NCBI RefSeq assembly: GCF_040939125.1
Contig: NZ_CP162495.1
Span: 186,001-250,000 of the forward strand
From: Clostridium sp. BJN0013
GTDB lineage: Bacteria > Bacillota > Clostridia > Clostridiales > Clostridiaceae
Length of the DNA stretch: 64,000 bases
Reading direction: 5' to 3'
Shown: positions 1-12,517 of the stretch, one piece after another
Layout of the letters: every line of letters begins with the position of its first letter
How positions within the stretch are numbered: position 1 is the first letter of the stretch
The notes under the pieces: model-generated
Databases searched by the model: none
The model's input: the letters and a program-made list of their open reading frames with translations, nothing else
What the model was told of the DNA's origin: nothing
Translations under genes and position numbers: made by a program

Positions 1-488
1 AACTTAAAAATGTAAATTCAGATCTGGGTGTCTATTTTGTATGTTCATGTCAGGAAGAAGTAGGGCATAGGGGAGCCAAAATGGTAAGTTATGATATTAA
101 ACCCGATATAGGTATAGCGCTTGATGTAACCTTCGACAGTGGAATGTTAGGAGATAGCAATAGAGAAAACAAGCTAGGGAAAGGGCCAGTTATATGCATA
201 GGACCTAATATACATACTAAAATTAGAAATAGATTAATACAAACAGCAGATAAGTACAATATCCCTTATCAGGTTGAAGTAGAACCAGGAAATACAGGAA
301 CAGATGCTTGGGATATTCAAACTTCCGTAGGTGGAATAGCTACAATTCTTATATCCATTCCTATAAGATATATGCATACTTCTGTAGAAGTAGTTAATTT
401 AGAAGATATAAGAAATACAGGAAGACTGTTAGCAAGATTTATTCAGGAATTAAAAGAGAGTGAATTGGAGGGACTATTTTGTTTTTAG
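1..488 (+). CDS. M42 family metallo-aminopeptidase, 5'-truncated by window edge
   Basis: The reading frame is open from position 3, so the gene begins before the window. The visible part carries the M42 catalytic motif QEEVGHRGA (about nt 51-77), where the Glu pair supplies the general base and a metal ligand, followed by the family core GIALDVTFD and the C-terminal stretch with PIRYMHT, whose His is a metal ligand. M42 enzymes are cytoplasmic dodecameric aminopeptidases with two metal ions. This copy keeps the active-site residues visible here, unlike the next two genes. Its stop overlaps the TTG start of the next gene by 10 nt, so the genes are co-transcribed and probably translationally coupled. 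The specificity (glutamyl, leucyl or lysyl aminopeptidase) cannot be read from the fragment. Confidence 0.9.
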   Translation, partial: LKNVNSDLGVYFVCSCQEEVGHRGAKMVSYDIKPDIGIALDVTFDSGMLGDSNRENKLGKGPVICIGPNIHTKIRNRLIQTADKYNIPYQVEVEPGNTGTDAWDIQTSVGGIATILISIPIRYMHTSVEVVNLEDIRNTGRLLARFIQELKESELEGLFCF

Positions 489-1495
489 AAAAACTTTGTA
501 ATTCTATAGGGCCTTCAGGATATGAAGATCAGATTAGAAATGTAATAAAAGATGAACTAAGTACTTTTAATGACAATATACTTGTAGATAGAATGGGAAA
601 TATTATAGTTAATAAGGATAAACAAGATAATTCTTCACCTAAAATAATGGTGATTTCTCATATGGATGAAGCAGGGCTTATAATAACTGCATATAATAAA
701 GATGGAACATTAAAATTTTCAACATTAGGAGATATAGATAAAAATTCACTTCCCTGTAAAACTGTTTTAATTGGAAATAAAAAAATACCTGGAGTTATTG
801 GAATAAAGCCAATACATGTTCAGAGTAAGAAGGAAAGAAATGAAGACATATCCTATGAAAGTATGTGTATAGATATAGGTGCTTTTTCTGAAGATGAATG
901 CAGGAAGGTTGTATCATTAGGTGATTTTGTAATATTTAATAGTGAATTTTCTAGTTTTGGAGATAATCTTTTAAAAGGAAAAGCTCTAGATAATAGAATA
1001 GGATGTTCTGTACTTTTAGAGTTATTAAAAGAAGATTTAAATTGTAATTTGTATGGTGTATTTAATGTTCAAGGAAATATAGATCAAAGAGGTATTTATG
1101 CAGCTGCTTACAATGTTGATCCAGATTTAGTTATAATTTTAGATACCATAAATAGTATAGATTATATGGAAATTCCTAGTTATTTCAGAACAAGTAAATT
1201 AAGAGAAGGTCCTGTGATACCTTTTAAAGGGGGACAATGTATATTTGATAGAGACATTGTAGAATCTATAAGGAATAAGGCAGATGATATAGGTATACCA
1301 TATCAAAAAATTGGGAATACCCAGGGAGAAGGAGAACTTAAAGCAGCTTATCTCACTACTAGTAATTGTAAAACAGCATCAATATTATTACCATGCAGAT
1401 ATATGAATTCTAATATTTCTGTATGTAGTTTAGCCGATTATGATAACACTTTAATCTTGTTAAAAAGTTATTTAGAGGACTATAGTATCAAGTAA
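479..1495 (+). CDS. M42 peptidase paralog with degenerate active site
   Basis: A 338-residue protein of normal M42 length, starting at TTG just after GGAGGG inside the end of the previous gene. The metal-binding motif HMDEAG (residues 61-66) and KALDNR (about 168-173) are intact. The catalytic Glu-Glu motif, normally QEEVGxRGA, reads QGNIDQRGI, so the general base and one metal ligand are missing. It also lacks the usual C-terminal PxRYMHS, reading PCRYMNS. The likely role is a non-catalytic subunit or modulator of a hetero-oligomer with the active upstream paralog, as pseudo-enzymes often are. That role is inference; the loss of residues is seen directly. The stop codon TAA lies in the conserved head (ATCAAGTAATTC) of a dispersed hairpin element. 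Confidence 0.8.
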   Translation: MFLEKLCNSIGPSGYEDQIRNVIKDELSTFNDNILVDRMGNIIVNKDKQDNSSPKIMVISHMDEAGLIITAYNKDGTLKFSTLGDIDKNSLPCKTVLIGNKKIPGVIGIKPIHVQSKKERNEDISYESMCIDIGAFSEDECRKVVSLGDFVIFNSEFSSFGDNLLKGKALDNRIGCSVLLELLKEDLNCNLYGVFNVQGNIDQRGIYAAAYNVDPDLVIILDTINSIDYMEIPSYFRTSKLREGPVIPFKGGQCIFDRDIVESIRNKADDIGIPYQKIGNTQGEGELKAAYLTTSNCKTASILLPCRYMNSNISVCSLADYDNTLILLKSYLEDYSIK

Positions 1496-1637
1496 TTCAG
1501 AGGTTCAGGAGGAGTTTGTTCATAAGGAATATTTTTCTTTATTTGAACCTTAGAAGAAATTATAAAGTGGAATAGATTCTCCACTTTGAAGAAGTTTGAA
1601 AAAGCTGGGGTTTAGCTGACTGTCTCCTTCGGACAAA
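1487..1637 (+). repeat. Dispersed hairpin element, short form, copy 1
   Basis: About 150 bp between two M42 paralogs. The head ATCAAGTAATTC contains the stop codon of the upstream gene. It is followed by the hairpin AGGTTCAGGAGGAG ... TTTATTTGAACCT, a CCACTTTGAAGAAG block and a tail ending GGACAAAT. It aligns along its length with copies at 11456, 21657, 28008, 37472, 39266 and 49860. In this list the strand is the one that reads from the ATCAAG head to the GGATAA tail. This copy lacks the extra 54-nt hairpin of the long form. Confidence 0.75.
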
Positions 1638-1665
1638 TATTTAGAATATATAAGGGGTGAAAATT

Positions 1666-2619
1666 ATGGATAAGCTTTTGTTAAAATTAATTAATTCTTT
1701 TGGGATTAGTGGCAAAGAAGATGAAATTAGACAAGTGATAAAAGAGAATTTAAAGGAATCTGATCATGATATACATGAAGATAATATAGGTAATATATTA
1801 GTGAAAGTGGGAACTGGTAAAAGTAAAGTTATGATATGTTCTAATATGGATTCAGTGGGATTTATAGTTAATGATATAGAAGAAAATGGAATGATAAAAG
1901 TAGATAATATAGGGGAGTTCAATGTTCAGGATATATCACATAGTTTTATAAGATTTCATAACGGCACATTAGGTAAAGTATGTACATGCTCAAAGGGTGT
2001 CTTTGTAGATATAGGTACAATTGATAGGGAAGATACATTAAAAAAAATAAAAGAGGGAGATATGGCATCTCTTGTAGGTCCTTATTTGAAAGTAGGAAAT
2101 AATAATATAATAAGTCCTCTACTTCATAATAAGGTAGGATGTTATATACTATTGAAACTTTTAGAAGAAATTAAAATAACAGATATGGAATTAAATTTTG
2201 TATTTGCTTCCCAAGGAGAAATTGGAGGAATAGGTGCAAGAATAGCTGCGAATACTATAAATCCTGATTATTGTATAGTAGTAGGTACTGAAAATACAAA
2301 AAACAAAGAGGAGACAAGAATAAATATAGGTAAGGGTCCGGTATTGAAAATTATGGATAGTTCTTTGATAATGCATAAAGATATAAAGGATTTATTAGAA
2401 AATGCCGCTGAAAGAGCTGATATAACACTTCAATATAGTATAAGCAAAGGTAAATCTCAAGGGGGATTGATACATAAAGAGAGAATAGGTATAAGGACTG
2501 GTGAGATTGCAGTACCATGTAGATATAAATATTCTACTTCTGAGATGGTATCTATTGATGATATAGAAAATACTATAAAGGTATTAAAGCAGTTAGAAAA
2601 TTTTAAGGAACTTATATAG
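1666..2619 (+). CDS. M42 peptidase paralog, second degenerate copy
   Basis: The third tandem M42-like gene, 317 residues. I chose ATG 1666 over an in-frame GTG nine bases earlier because that GTG is part of the ribosome-binding site AAGGGGTG. All three catalytic signatures are altered: HMDE reads NMDS, KALDNR reads PLLHNK, and QEEVG reads QGEIGGIG. Metal binding is therefore doubtful. The M42 fold is still recognisable from spacing, the GDMASL segment, the PDYCIVVGTE segment and the C-terminal PCRYKYSTSEMV. The gene looks maintained: the frame is intact and no stops occur, so it is a pseudo-enzyme rather than a pseudogene. It is separated from the preceding paralog by a hairpin element and followed 11 nt later by a VanZ-like gene. 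Confidence 0.75.
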   Translation: MDKLLLKLINSFGISGKEDEIRQVIKENLKESDHDIHEDNIGNILVKVGTGKSKVMICSNMDSVGFIVNDIEENGMIKVDNIGEFNVQDISHSFIRFHNGTLGKVCTCSKGVFVDIGTIDREDTLKKIKEGDMASLVGPYLKVGNNNIISPLLHNKVGCYILLKLLEEIKITDMELNFVFASQGEIGGIGARIAANTINPDYCIVVGTENTKNKEETRINIGKGPVLKIMDSSLIMHKDIKDLLENAAERADITLQYSISKGKSQGGLIHKERIGIRTGEIAVPCRYKYSTSEMVSIDDIENTIKVLKQLENFKELI

Positions 2620-2630
2620 GAAAGGCTGAT

Positions 2631-3068
2631 ATGAAGAAAATCAAATGGAGTCTAGTCATAATATGGATGGTAGTAATATTTATTTTTTCTAATGAAACAG
2701 CTACTATATCAAATGAAAAAAGTGGATTTTTCATATACCTAATTCAAGTTTTAGGTTTGGACTTAAATGCATCATTTGGAAAATTATCTAATTTTGTAAT
2801 TAGAAAAGTCTCTCATTTTCTTGAGTATTTTATACTGGCTATACTATTGTTTAATATTATAAAAGGTAAATTTAAAATAAAAAAAGTATTTATAATTTCC
2901 ATTATTATAGTATTTCTGTATGCTTGTTCAGATGAGATTCATCAAATATTTATACCTGGAAGAACAGCTAGAATAAAAGATATATTTATAGATACAGCAG
3001 GAGGCAGTGTAGGTCTATTAGTAGGTTATTTTATTAATAAAAAAAATTCTTATAGAAAGGAGAACTAA
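2631..3068 (+). CDS. VanZ-like membrane protein
   Basis: 145 residues with four hydrophobic segments (about 7-22, 60-80, 88-103, 118-135). The VanZ family signature is present: FSN near the N-terminus, VSHFLEYFIL after the second segment, then DEIHQIFIPGR followed by DIFIDTAGGSVG. VanZ-type proteins are small integral membrane proteins, one of which gives low-level teicoplanin resistance; most chromosomal members have no known function. It follows the M42 genes at 11 nt and is probably in their operon. Its stop overlaps the convergent uracil-DNA glycosylase gene by 4 nt, with no terminator between them. Confidence 0.85.
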   Translation: MKKIKWSLVIIWMVVIFIFSNETATISNEKSGFFIYLIQVLGLDLNASFGKLSNFVIRKVSHFLEYFILAILLFNIIKGKFKIKKVFIISIIIVFLYACSDEIHQIFIPGRTARIKDIFIDTAGGSVGLLVGYFINKKNSYRKEN

Positions 3069-3661
3069 AGATTATTTAGAACTCCTTTTAATTTTTTCCA
3101 GTCTTCTTCATACATAGATTGAAAATTTTCATTTCTATTATAGGTTAAGGCGGAAGGGTGGTACATAGGAAATATGTATTTTTTTAGATTCTCATTAAAA
3201 TAGATGGTGCCATGACATTTCCCTATGGAGTTGAATTCAGTAAAACTTTTTAGAGGTACATTTCCTAATGTTATAATTATTTTAGGATTCACAAGATCAA
3301 TTTCTTCATTTAATACTTCTTTAAATAATTTAATTTCTGATATTTTAGGAGTTCTGTTACTTATGGTCTTTTTACCATCTTTTGATATTTTAATTTTAAT
3401 TGGTCTAAAAAAACAAGTATTTGTAATTCTTACTTCTTCTCTTTCTAATCCTATGAAATTTAAATATTTTTCAAAGTTTTTTCCTGCCATACCCACAAAA
3501 GGTTTTCCTTGTATTATTTCTGTTTTTCCTGGGGCCTCTCCTATGAATAATATGGGACAAGGAATAGGTCCATTGCCAAAAATATGTCCTTCCGTAGGCG
3601 CATCTTTATAATTTTCACATATTTCTCTAATTTTCTCTTTGATTTTTTCTTCAACTTTCAT
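3065..3661 (-). CDS. Uracil-DNA glycosylase-like protein, divergent paralog
   Basis: About 198 residues from ATG 3661, which sits 8 nt after AAAGGA. An upstream in-frame ATG at 3709 has no ribosome-binding site. The UDG superfamily core is clear: FIGEAPG and GKPFVGMAG (nucleotide-binding loop), an NRTP motif after the central strand, LGNVPLK, and the C-terminal MYHPSAL with the catalytic-loop His. Compared with family 4 enzymes such as the protein at 41125, the paired N-terminal Cys (CxxC) that bind the Fe-S cluster are absent and the usual ED after GEAPG reads TEI. It is therefore a divergent member of uncertain substrate and probably without the normal 4Fe-4S cluster. Role in base-excision repair is by family only. 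Confidence 0.8.
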   Translation of the reverse strand: MKVEEKIKEKIREICENYKDAPTEGHIFGNGPIPCPILFIGEAPGKTEIIQGKPFVGMAGKNFEKYLNFIGLEREEVRITNTCFFRPIKIKISKDGKKTISNRTPKISEIKLFKEVLNEEIDLVNPKIIITLGNVPLKSFTEFNSIGKCHGTIYFNENLKKYIFPMYHPSALTYNRNENFQSMYEEDWKKLKGVLNNL

Positions 3662-3792
3662 AAAAGAATTCCTTTCTTTAATTAAATAAGTTTTTTTATA
3701 TTTTAACATAAGTATTAAATATAAAATTAATAGTGATAATTATTTTTTAAAAAAGTTTCTCACTTAAATATATATTTTCTTTCTTAATAATA

Positions 3793-3876
3793 ATTTATTC
3801 AAAGGCTACCATTGATAATATCCTTAGCTTTTTAAAAATCAAAGAATAATCACTGTTATGTCCTTGAGGATAATTA
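3793..3876 (-). repeat. Degenerate tail of dispersed hairpin element
   Basis: The 84-bp stretch with GGCTACCATTGATAAT, a TTTTTAAAAATCAAAG block and AATCACTGTTATG followed by GAGGATAA aligns with the tail half of the element copies at 28008 and 11456, which read GCTACCATTGCTAA ... CTTCTTCAAAGTGG ... AAGCACTGCTACG ... GGATAA. The head hairpin is absent. The match is partial, so confidence is moderate. The rest of the 300-base gap (3662-3962) is plain AT-rich sequence apart from the promoter noted below. Confidence 0.45.
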
Positions 3877-3922
3877 ATTTTTATCGAATTGTATTGATAC
3901 ATTTCATTTAAAAAAATGATAG

Positions 3923-3931
3923 TGTTATAAT
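3923..3931 (+). promoter_or_regulatory. Extended -10 promoter for aminotransferase gene
   Basis: TGTTATAAT gives an extended -10 (TG one base before TATAAT) 32 nt upstream of the start codon. No good -35 hexamer is visible at 17 bases, which fits an extended -10 promoter. Confidence 0.4.
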
Positions 3932-3962
3932 ACTACTAGAATTATTCAGAGAGGTGATTTTG

Positions 3963-5099
3963 TTGAAGGTTCCATATATATTGACACCAGGTCCTACAGA
4001 AGTTAGAGAAAATGTTAGATTTGCAAGGAGCATGAGATTTACTAATCCAGACTTGGATATACAATTTTATAATTTTTATAGAGATACCTGTAAAAATATA
4101 GGTCAATTATTAAAGACTAAAAATCAGATTAGAATATTAGGTGGAGAGGGTATGTTAGGATTGGAAGCAGCCTGTGCATCTCTTACAGAAGAGGGGGATA
4201 GGGTACTTGTAATTGATAATGGCATATTTGGAGAAGGATTTTCGGATTTAGTGAAGTTGTATGGGGGAAAGGTTGTATTTTTTAAGGGAAATAGGAAAAA
4301 AGATATAGATTTAAATGAATTAAAGGAATTTTTAAATAAAGATAGTAATTTTAAATATGCAACAATAGTACATTGTGATACTCCATCGGGAATATTAAAT
4401 GATGTATCAAAAATATGTCCTTTGCTTAAAGAAAAAGGTATATTAACTTTAGTAGATAGTGTTTCTGCAATGGGAGGAGAAAAATTAGAAGTTGATAATT
4501 GGAACATAGACATAGTGGTAGGAGCTTCACAAAAATGTATTTCGGCTCCACCAGGACTTACTTTGATTAGTATAAGTGATGAAGCTTTTAAGGTTATGAA
4601 AAATAGAAATCAGCCCATAAAGTCTTTTTACTGTAATTTATTAGTTTGGGAAAAATATTATGAAAATAGATGTTTTCCATATACTCTTCCAATAAGTGAT
4701 ATAATTGGACTTAAAGTAGCTATAGATAATATTTTAGAAGATAAGGATATCTTGGAAAGACATAGAATAATTGCCCAAAGTGTAAGAAAGACTATTATAG
4801 AAGCGGGTCTTAATCTATATATAGAAAAAGGTTATTCTAATACAGTTACTGTTATCGAGGTTCCAAAAGGCATAGAAGAAAAGCAAATTAGAAAATTTAT
4901 GTTAAATAATTTTAATGTTATGATAGCAGGTTCTTTTGGATATTTGGAAGGAAAAGTTTTAAGAATAGGTCATATGGGAGAAAATGCAAGAAAAGATTTG
5001 ATAAGTTATAGCCTTTATGCTCTTCAAGAAGCTTTAAAGTATTTGGGCTTTCAATGTAAATGTAATATGCCACAATTTTTTTTAAGACATTGCAGATGA
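3963..5099 (+). CDS. Class V PLP-dependent aminotransferase (alanine-glyoxylate type)
   Basis: About 378 residues. I chose TTG 3963, six bases after GAGGTG; the in-frame GTG at 3954 is part of that ribosome-binding site. The protein opens with YILTPGPTEV, the hallmark start of the serine-pyruvate / alanine-glyoxylate / ureidoglycine aminotransferase group. It has the PLP-phosphate loop GGEGMLGLEAA, the ring-stacking VDSVSAMGG (Asp binds the pyridine N), and GASQKC with the Schiff-base Lys. The C-terminal domain has the usual RIGHMG. The last 15 residues are Cys-rich (CKCNMPQFFLRHC) and extend past the usual family end. The exact substrate pair is not decidable. The gene stands alone between two unrelated transcription units. 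Confidence 0.85.
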   Translation: MKVPYILTPGPTEVRENVRFARSMRFTNPDLDIQFYNFYRDTCKNIGQLLKTKNQIRILGGEGMLGLEAACASLTEEGDRVLVIDNGIFGEGFSDLVKLYGGKVVFFKGNRKKDIDLNELKEFLNKDSNFKYATIVHCDTPSGILNDVSKICPLLKEKGILTLVDSVSAMGGEKLEVDNWNIDIVVGASQKCISAPPGLTLISISDEAFKVMKNRNQPIKSFYCNLLVWEKYYENRCFPYTLPISDIIGLKVAIDNILEDKDILERHRIIAQSVRKTIIEAGLNLYIEKGYSNTVTVIEVPKGIEEKQIRKFMLNNFNVMIAGSFGYLEGKVLRIGHMGENARKDLISYSLYALQEALKYLGFQCKCNMPQFFLRHCR

Positions 5100-5340
5100 A
5101 ATTTTAAGATATTATAGTCTTGAGATAAATAAACATAGCCTAGTGTATCAATATAAGTATATTATAGAAAATAAGAACTATATGCCTTATATAAAGGTTA
5201 TTCTTATATAGCTGGTATATTTTATAGAGACATTAGAATAAAATATGATAAAATATCACATGTTGCTGTAGAATACGGAATAGTAATTTTAGTAGCATGT
5301 GTATTTTGAAGATTTTAACCTTTGAAGGGCTAAAAAAGTA

Positions 5341-5369
5341 TTGACAAAGGGAAAATGAGATGATATACT
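5341..5369 (+). promoter_or_regulatory. rRNA operon promoter
   Basis: TTGACA (5341-5346), a 17-base spacer, then TATACT (5364-5369), 177 nt upstream of mature 16S. A near-perfect sigma-A promoter. The region 5100-5340 before it holds no gene; it has an imperfect hairpin around 5257-5300 that may end the aminotransferase transcript. Confidence 0.85.
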
Positions 5370-5410
5370 ATAAAAGCTGTCTGGGAAAACAGGCGGCAGT
5401 AAAGATTAGA

Positions 5411-5436
5411 TATGATCCTTGAAAATTAAACAGAAT
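5411..5436 (+). repeat. 16S processing stem, 5' arm
   Basis: This 26-base arm pairs with 7125-7150 (ATTCTGTTTAATTTTG then AGGGATCATA) with about two mismatches, bracketing 16S. This is the RNase III-type processing stem of the rRNA precursor. Confidence 0.85.
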
Positions 5437-5545
5437 GAAGAACATAGGTAAACTTATTTATTAAGAATAAACCAGCAATTCTTTTGAGCTGCCGAGAGCA
5501 GTAGAGGAAGTAATTTCGTAAAGTAAGAAATGAGTCAAAAACTTT

Positions 5546-10450
<4,905 letters not shown>

Positions 10451-10506
10451 AATATATTTACTGTGCAATTTTGAGGGGATAAAACTCCTGAACAAAAGAA
10501 TAGAAA

Positions 10507-10622
10507 TCTGGTGGCAATAACGTGGAGGCAACACCCCTTACCATTTCGAACAGGAAGGTTAAGTTCCACAGTGCCCATGGTACTGCAGGGGAGGCCCTGT
10601 GGGAGAGCAGGTCGCTGCCGGA
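10507..10622 (+). rRNA. rrf: 5S ribosomal RNA
   Basis: About 116 bases with TCTGGTGGCAATAACGTGG, the loop C segment CCATTTCGAACAGGAAGG and the end GGTCGCTGCCGGA pairing with the start. It lies 57 nt after 23S. RNase M5, which matures 5S in Firmicutes, is encoded at 46380. Confidence 0.95.
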
Positions 10623-10629
10623 TATGTTT

Positions 10630-10661
10630 AAAATAGAATGTCAGATAAGATATTCTATTTT
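10630..10661 (+). terminator. rRNA operon terminator
   Basis: AAAATAGAAT (10630-10639) pairs with ATTCTATTTT (10652-10661), ending in T-rich sequence, 8 nt after 5S. Confidence 0.7.
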
Positions 10662-10680
10662 TATTAGCTAAAATAAAGCA

Positions 10681-10717
10681 TTTTAAAAAGTATACTTTTA
10701 AAGTATACTTTTTAAAA
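10681..10717. terminator. Bidirectional palindrome overlapping sirtuin stop
   Basis: A perfect 17-bp inverted repeat, TTTTAAAAAGTATACTT, loop of 3 bases, AAGTATACTTTTTAAAA. It can terminate the minus-strand sirtuin operon and back up the rRNA terminator. The sirtuin stop codon lies inside it. Confidence 0.6.
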
Positions 10718-11423
10718 CTTTTCCTATACTGTCATGTATAACTATATTGGCTTTATTATCATAAGGAGTAGTAGATTTATTTATGAGAACTAAATTACTT
10801 CCATTAAAATAATCAACTAACCCAGCAGCTGGATATACTACTAGAGATGTACCTCCTACAATTAAAATATCTGCCTGACGTATATATTCAGTAGAGTTAT
10901 TTAACACATCCATATCCAAGTTTTCTTCATATAAAACTACATCTGGTTTAACTATCCCATTACACTTATCACATTTAGGAATAAGATCAGCACTTTGTAG
11001 CACATAATCCAAGTCAAAGAATTTATTACATCTAGTACAGTGGTTTCTATGGATTGAACCGTGTAATTCTAATACATTATGTGATCCTGCCATTTGATGA
11101 AGTCCGTCGATATTTTGGGTTATTACAGCTTTTAGCTTTCCCCTTTTTTCTAATTCTGCTAAAGCATAATGTGTGTCATTTGGCTTAGCATCTTTATATA
11201 TCATTTTTTTTCTGTAGAAGTCAAAGAAGTCTTCAGTATGATACATAAAAAATGTATGGCTTAGCATTATTTCAGGAGGATATGAATAATTATTTTTAGT
11301 CTTGTATATACCTGCTTCAGATCTAAAATCAGGTATATTTGATTCAGTAGAAACTCCGGCACCTCCTAAAAATACAACATTTTGGCTTGAGTCTACAACT
11401 GATTTTAAGTTTTCATAACTCAT
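10698..11423 (-). CDS. cobB: Sir2-family NAD-dependent protein deacylase
   Basis: 241 residues, typical of class U/III bacterial sirtuins. Motifs in order: GAGVSTESNIPDFR (NAD-binding, residues about 20-33), TQNIDGLHQMAG (about 118-129), ELHGS with the catalytic His, two CxxC pairs for zinc (CTRC, then CDKC), VVLYEE, and VGGTSLVVYPAAGL near the C-terminus. It removes acetyl or other acyl groups from lysines using NAD in the cytoplasm; targets are unknown. ATG at 11423 follows AGGTGATTTT. The gene is flanked downstream by a palindrome and upstream by a hairpin element. The symbol is by family, not by proven function. Confidence 0.92.
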   Translation of the reverse strand: MSYENLKSVVDSSQNVVFLGGAGVSTESNIPDFRSEAGIYKTKNNYSYPPEIMLSHTFFMYHTEDFFDFYRKKMIYKDAKPNDTHYALAELEKRGKLKAVITQNIDGLHQMAGSHNVLELHGSIHRNHCTRCNKFFDLDYVLQSADLIPKCDKCNGIVKPDVVLYEENLDMDVLNNSTEYIRQADILIVGGTSLVVYPAAGLVDYFNGSNLVLINKSTTPYDNKANIVIHDSIGKVLKSIL

Positions 11424-11455
11424 AAAATCACCTCTAATTTATATTGAATGTTATT

Positions 11456-11599
11456 TTATCCGAACGATACCATTGCTAACGTCCTAACTTCTTCAGGGGG
11501 GATAAGCACTGCTACGCGTCTGGATAAGTTCTTCTAGGTTCATATGGAGAAAAGTATTCTTTATGAGCAAACTCCACCTGAATCTAAGAATCACTTGAT
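11456..11599 (-). repeat. Dispersed hairpin element, short form, copy 2
   Basis: Reads on the minus strand from ATCAAGTGATTCTTAGATTC to a tail ending GGATAAAA. The head hairpin arms are TTCAGGTGGAG and CTCCATATGAA with a TTTGCTCATAAAGAATACTT loop. The head supplies the TGA stop of the parvulin gene (Ile-Lys-stop from ATC AAG TGA). The tail block contains CGCGTAGCAGTGCTTATCC and GTTAGCAATGGTA. Confidence 0.8.
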
Positions 11600-12334
11600 T
11601 TCAATTGGATATTTATCTTTTAAGTTATTAATGCATTTTGAGTATTCAAGATTTCTTTTTTCTTGTAATAGTCCATTTTTTATAGCATTTTTTACCTCGT
11701 CAAAACTTTTTATAGAGTCTTTTTCTTTTGTCTCCACTTTTATAAGATGATATCCAAATTGAGTTTTTACGGGTTTACTTACTGTACCTGTTTCCAATTG
11801 AAAAGCTACTGTTTCAAATTCGGGTACCATCTGTCCTCTAGTAAATTTACCTAAATTACCACCTTGAGCTTTGGAAGGACATGAAGAGTATTTTTTAGCT
11901 GCATCTTCAAAAGATAGACCTTCTTCTATTTCATTAGATATTTGGGCAGCTTTTTCAAATGAATCTACTAATATGTGTTTTGCAGTTACATTTTCGGGTT
12001 TTTTATACATAGATTTGTTATTGGTATAATAATTTTCTACTTCTTTATCAGTAACTCTAATATTTTCCATAATTTTGGATATTGTCTCTTGAATCAGTAA
12101 TTCTTTTTTAGTCATTTCTAACTTAACTAAATAATCTTTATCTTTTTCTAATTCAATTTCCCTACCATAATTATAAAAAAGTTCAAAAGAGATAAGTTCA
12201 TCTAACAACTGTTTTTTACCTTCATCTGTATTAAAATATTGTTGCCTTTCTGCAGGAAACCTCTTCACAACATTTTGAAGATCATTTTCAGTTATTTCTA
12301 CATTATTAACAATTGCTAATACATTATCTTGCAT
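11591..12334 (-). CDS. Parvulin-type peptidyl-prolyl isomerase (PpiC/PrsA-like), cytoplasmic
   Basis: 247 residues. The N-terminal half is a helical SurA/PrsA-type chaperone region; the parvulin domain covers about 110-215, with AKHILVDSFEKA, SSCPSKAQGGNLGKF, MVPEFETVAF and FGYHLIKV as the family blocks. No signal peptide or lipobox is present (it starts MQDNVLAIVNNVEIT), so it probably acts in the cytoplasm, unlike lipoprotein PrsA. It catalyses cis-trans isomerisation of X-Pro bonds and may act as a holdase. ATG follows AAGGAGAA. The last codons and stop (IEIK, TGA) coincide with the conserved head of a hairpin element. Confidence 0.85.
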   Translation of the reverse strand: MQDNVLAIVNNVEITENDLQNVVKRFPAERQQYFNTDEGKKQLLDELISFELFYNYGREIELEKDKDYLVKLEMTKKELLIQETISKIMENIRVTDKEVENYYTNNKSMYKKPENVTAKHILVDSFEKAAQISNEIEEGLSFEDAAKKYSSCPSKAQGGNLGKFTRGQMVPEFETVAFQLETGTVSKPVKTQFGYHLIKVETKEKDSIKSFDEVKNAIKNGLLQEKRNLEYSKCINNLKDKYPIEIK

Positions 12335-12460
12335 ATATTTTCTCCTTAAATATAATTTATAACTTATAATTAATTATTACATACTTTGCATAGTTTTTCT
12401 ATACAAAATAAAAATGTGGTAAAATATTCAACTATTTAAAGCTTTTTAATAATATAAAAT

Positions 12461-12517
12461 TTGGATGGAGGAAAGTATTTTATAGCAAAATCTACTTGAA
12501 TTTAAGAATCATTTGAT
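12461..12517 (-). repeat. Head fragment of dispersed hairpin element
   Basis: Only the head hairpin region survives: ATCAAATGATTCTTAAATTC, then AGTAGATTTTGCTATAAAATACTTTCCTCCA. It ends near 12461, where the element becomes unrelated AT-rich sequence. It supplies the TAA stop of the LD-carboxypeptidase gene. Confidence 0.6.

Noticed and set aside
4124-4513. Antisense frame inside the aminotransferase gene and similar antisense frames in other genes
   Set aside because: They fully overlap well-supported genes, lack ribosome-binding sites and have no recognisable motifs.
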